A DNA stretch of 64,000 bases from the NCBI GenBank assembly GCA_039819085.1, contig JBCBSQ010000003.1:124001-188000 (forward strand). The letters run 5' to 3'. A model generated the notes under the pieces. It did not search any database and was not told the DNA's origin. It saw only the letters and a program-made list of their open reading frames with translations. Shown here in pieces: positions 63,318 through 64,000 of this stretch. This DNA is from MED-G105 sp039819085 (GTDB lineage Bacteria; Pseudomonadota; Alphaproteobacteria; Caulobacterales; Parvularculaceae). Made by a program: the position numbers and the translations under genes. Position 1 is the first letter of the stretch. Every line of letters starts with the position of its first letter.

Positions 63318-63763
63318 CTGTCACGCTCGTCTGGAAGTTGATGCAAATCGGCCGTAACGCGTCTACATGGATTGGGTCATTCCTTAGATTTGTCCGCCAT
63401 TTTGTGCTCGGACTAGCAAATAGACAAGGGAGGCTGAATGCCTACTTGTGCCGATTGTCCGCCTTCGCAATTCCGCGCGCCAACTGTCCCCTTTGAGGAT
63501 CAAGCCGTCATGGGTGCCAGCGCCCTACTTGGCGCGGCTTGGGCCGCTCGCCTTGCCAGGCTGACTGACATTTTGGGCCAATAACCGCCAGAGCGTGTTG
63601 CTCGCCAGCGCCCATTCGAGGCCGAAAAGCCTCTATCCGGTCTGAATACTCGCTTGACTTTGGACCTTGATGCTCGCGCATATTGCAGTGCAATATGCGC
63701 GAACCGGCGTATAGTTCCGCTTTCAAGTCCGGCCTATGGCGGCCGGCGTGAGGAGAGTGCCAC
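63318..63763. other. Intergenic region upstream of ndh
   Basis: About 445 bases without a credible gene; frames on both strands are short, Arg-rich and without ribosome sites. It contains a 29-base perfect palindrome at 63674-63702 and a CCGGCC/GGCCGG hairpin just before the ndh ribosome binding site (about 63729-63746). Confidence 0.45.
63674..63702. promoter_or_regulatory. 29-base palindrome upstream of ndh
   Basis: TCGCGCATATTGCA, a single G, then its exact complement. It ends about 61 bases before the ndh ATG. The core TTGCAGTGCAA is like a dimeric-repressor operator. No T-run follows, so a terminator is less likely. Confidence 0.6.
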
Positions 63764-64000
63764 ATGACCGATCAGGCGATGCGGACGGGCGATGTGATCG
63801 ACGTTGCGGTGGAGGCGGTTTCGAGCCCGCCGACCGCGCGTCAGGCCATGCCGAAGGTCAAGAAGACGCAGATCGTCATCGTCGGCGGCGGCGCCGGCGG
63901 ACTGGAGCTCGCCGCGCGCCTCGGCAAGCGGCTCGGCCGCGACGCTTATGACATCATCCTTCTTGAGAAGAACAGATCGCACATCTGGAAGCCGCTCCTG
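63764..64000 (+). CDS. ndh: Type II NADH dehydrogenase (Ndh), C-terminus outside window
   Basis: The first 79 residues of an FAD-dependent NADH:quinone oxidoreductase. After a 33-residue extension the dinucleotide-binding motif IVIVGGGAGGLELAARLGKR is present, followed by IILLEKNRSHIWKPLL, typical of the NDH-2 family, where His/Trp binds quinone. AGGAG precedes ATG 63764. The gene runs off the right edge. Confidence 0.85.
   Translation, partial: MTDQAMRTGDVIDVAVEAVSSPPTARQAMPKVKKTQIVIVGGGAGGLELAARLGKRLGRDAYDIILLEKNRSHIWKPLL

Noticed and set aside
63508..63765. 85-codon minus-strand frame upstream of ndh, possible transposase remnant
   Set aside because: No recognised motif or ribosome site, and it includes the palindrome; not enough to call a gene.

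Overview
The window is about 64 kb of GC-rich DNA from an alphaproteobacterium, probably a marine or aquatic member near the Caulobacterales, Hyphomonadaceae or Parvularculaceae. That placement is inferred from gene content: FlaF and FlbT flank the flagellin, there is a DUF1476-type ATP synthase zeta subunit, a PurS/PurQ/PurC set, a squalene-hopene cyclase, a MotE-like protein and no FliD/FliS. No rRNA, tRNA, CRISPR array, insertion sequence or prophage was recognised.

Layout. 1-9.9 kb is metabolism and transport: a truncated CaiB/BaiF CoA-transferase divergent from an acyl-CoA ligase, a two-gene RND efflux system, and a convergent TRAP transporter operon (DctP-DctM-DctQ). 10.1-16.6 kb is a chemotaxis locus: cheB on the plus strand faces a minus-strand operon STAS-cheY-cheA-cheW-cheR-cheY-(cheZ-like). 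A GGDEF diguanylate cyclase follows at 17-18 kb. 18.4-52.1 kb is an almost complete flagellar regulon in several divergent operons: fliM / motB; flgE-flgK-flgL-flgI; fliF-fliH-fliN-fliP-fliG (minus); fliL-DUF6468-motE-motA-(716-aa periplasmic protein)-flgF-flgG-flgA-flgH-fliL2; fliK-flgD (minus); flgJ-flgN; flagellin-flaF-flbT; fliI (minus); flgB-flgC-fliE-fliQ-flhA-fliR-flhB-(fliJ-like). A strong intrinsic terminator closes the flagellar region at about 52.2 kb. 52.3-64 kb is housekeeping: ilvD, squalene-hopene cyclase, a Tat/lipoprotein amidase, purQ-purS-purC, the ATPase zeta subunit, a small membrane protein, an SDR dehydrogenase, a lipoprotein alpha/beta hydrolase, and the start of a type II NADH dehydrogenase.

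How it fits together. The region encodes the rod, rings, hook, filament, export apparatus, switch, stator and chemotaxis core for one polar-type flagellar system. Many neighbouring genes overlap by 1-11 bases, so translational coupling is likely. TTAA-N7/8-TTAN elements resembling CtrA boxes lie in four promoter regions (che operon, fliF/fliL, flagellin, fliI/flgB), which suggests cell-cycle-type control.

Most interesting points: a 128-aa protein coupled to cheY with a CheZ-like D-x3-Q motif; a 716-aa secreted protein coupled to motA and near motE that may be a MotC-like stator partner; a FliM without a visible CheY-binding N-terminal peptide; two FliL paralogues with His/Lys-rich linkers; an in-frame 24-bp minisatellite in flgA; and an apparent frameshift in flgG. 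All functional statements come from reading motifs and context, with no database search.
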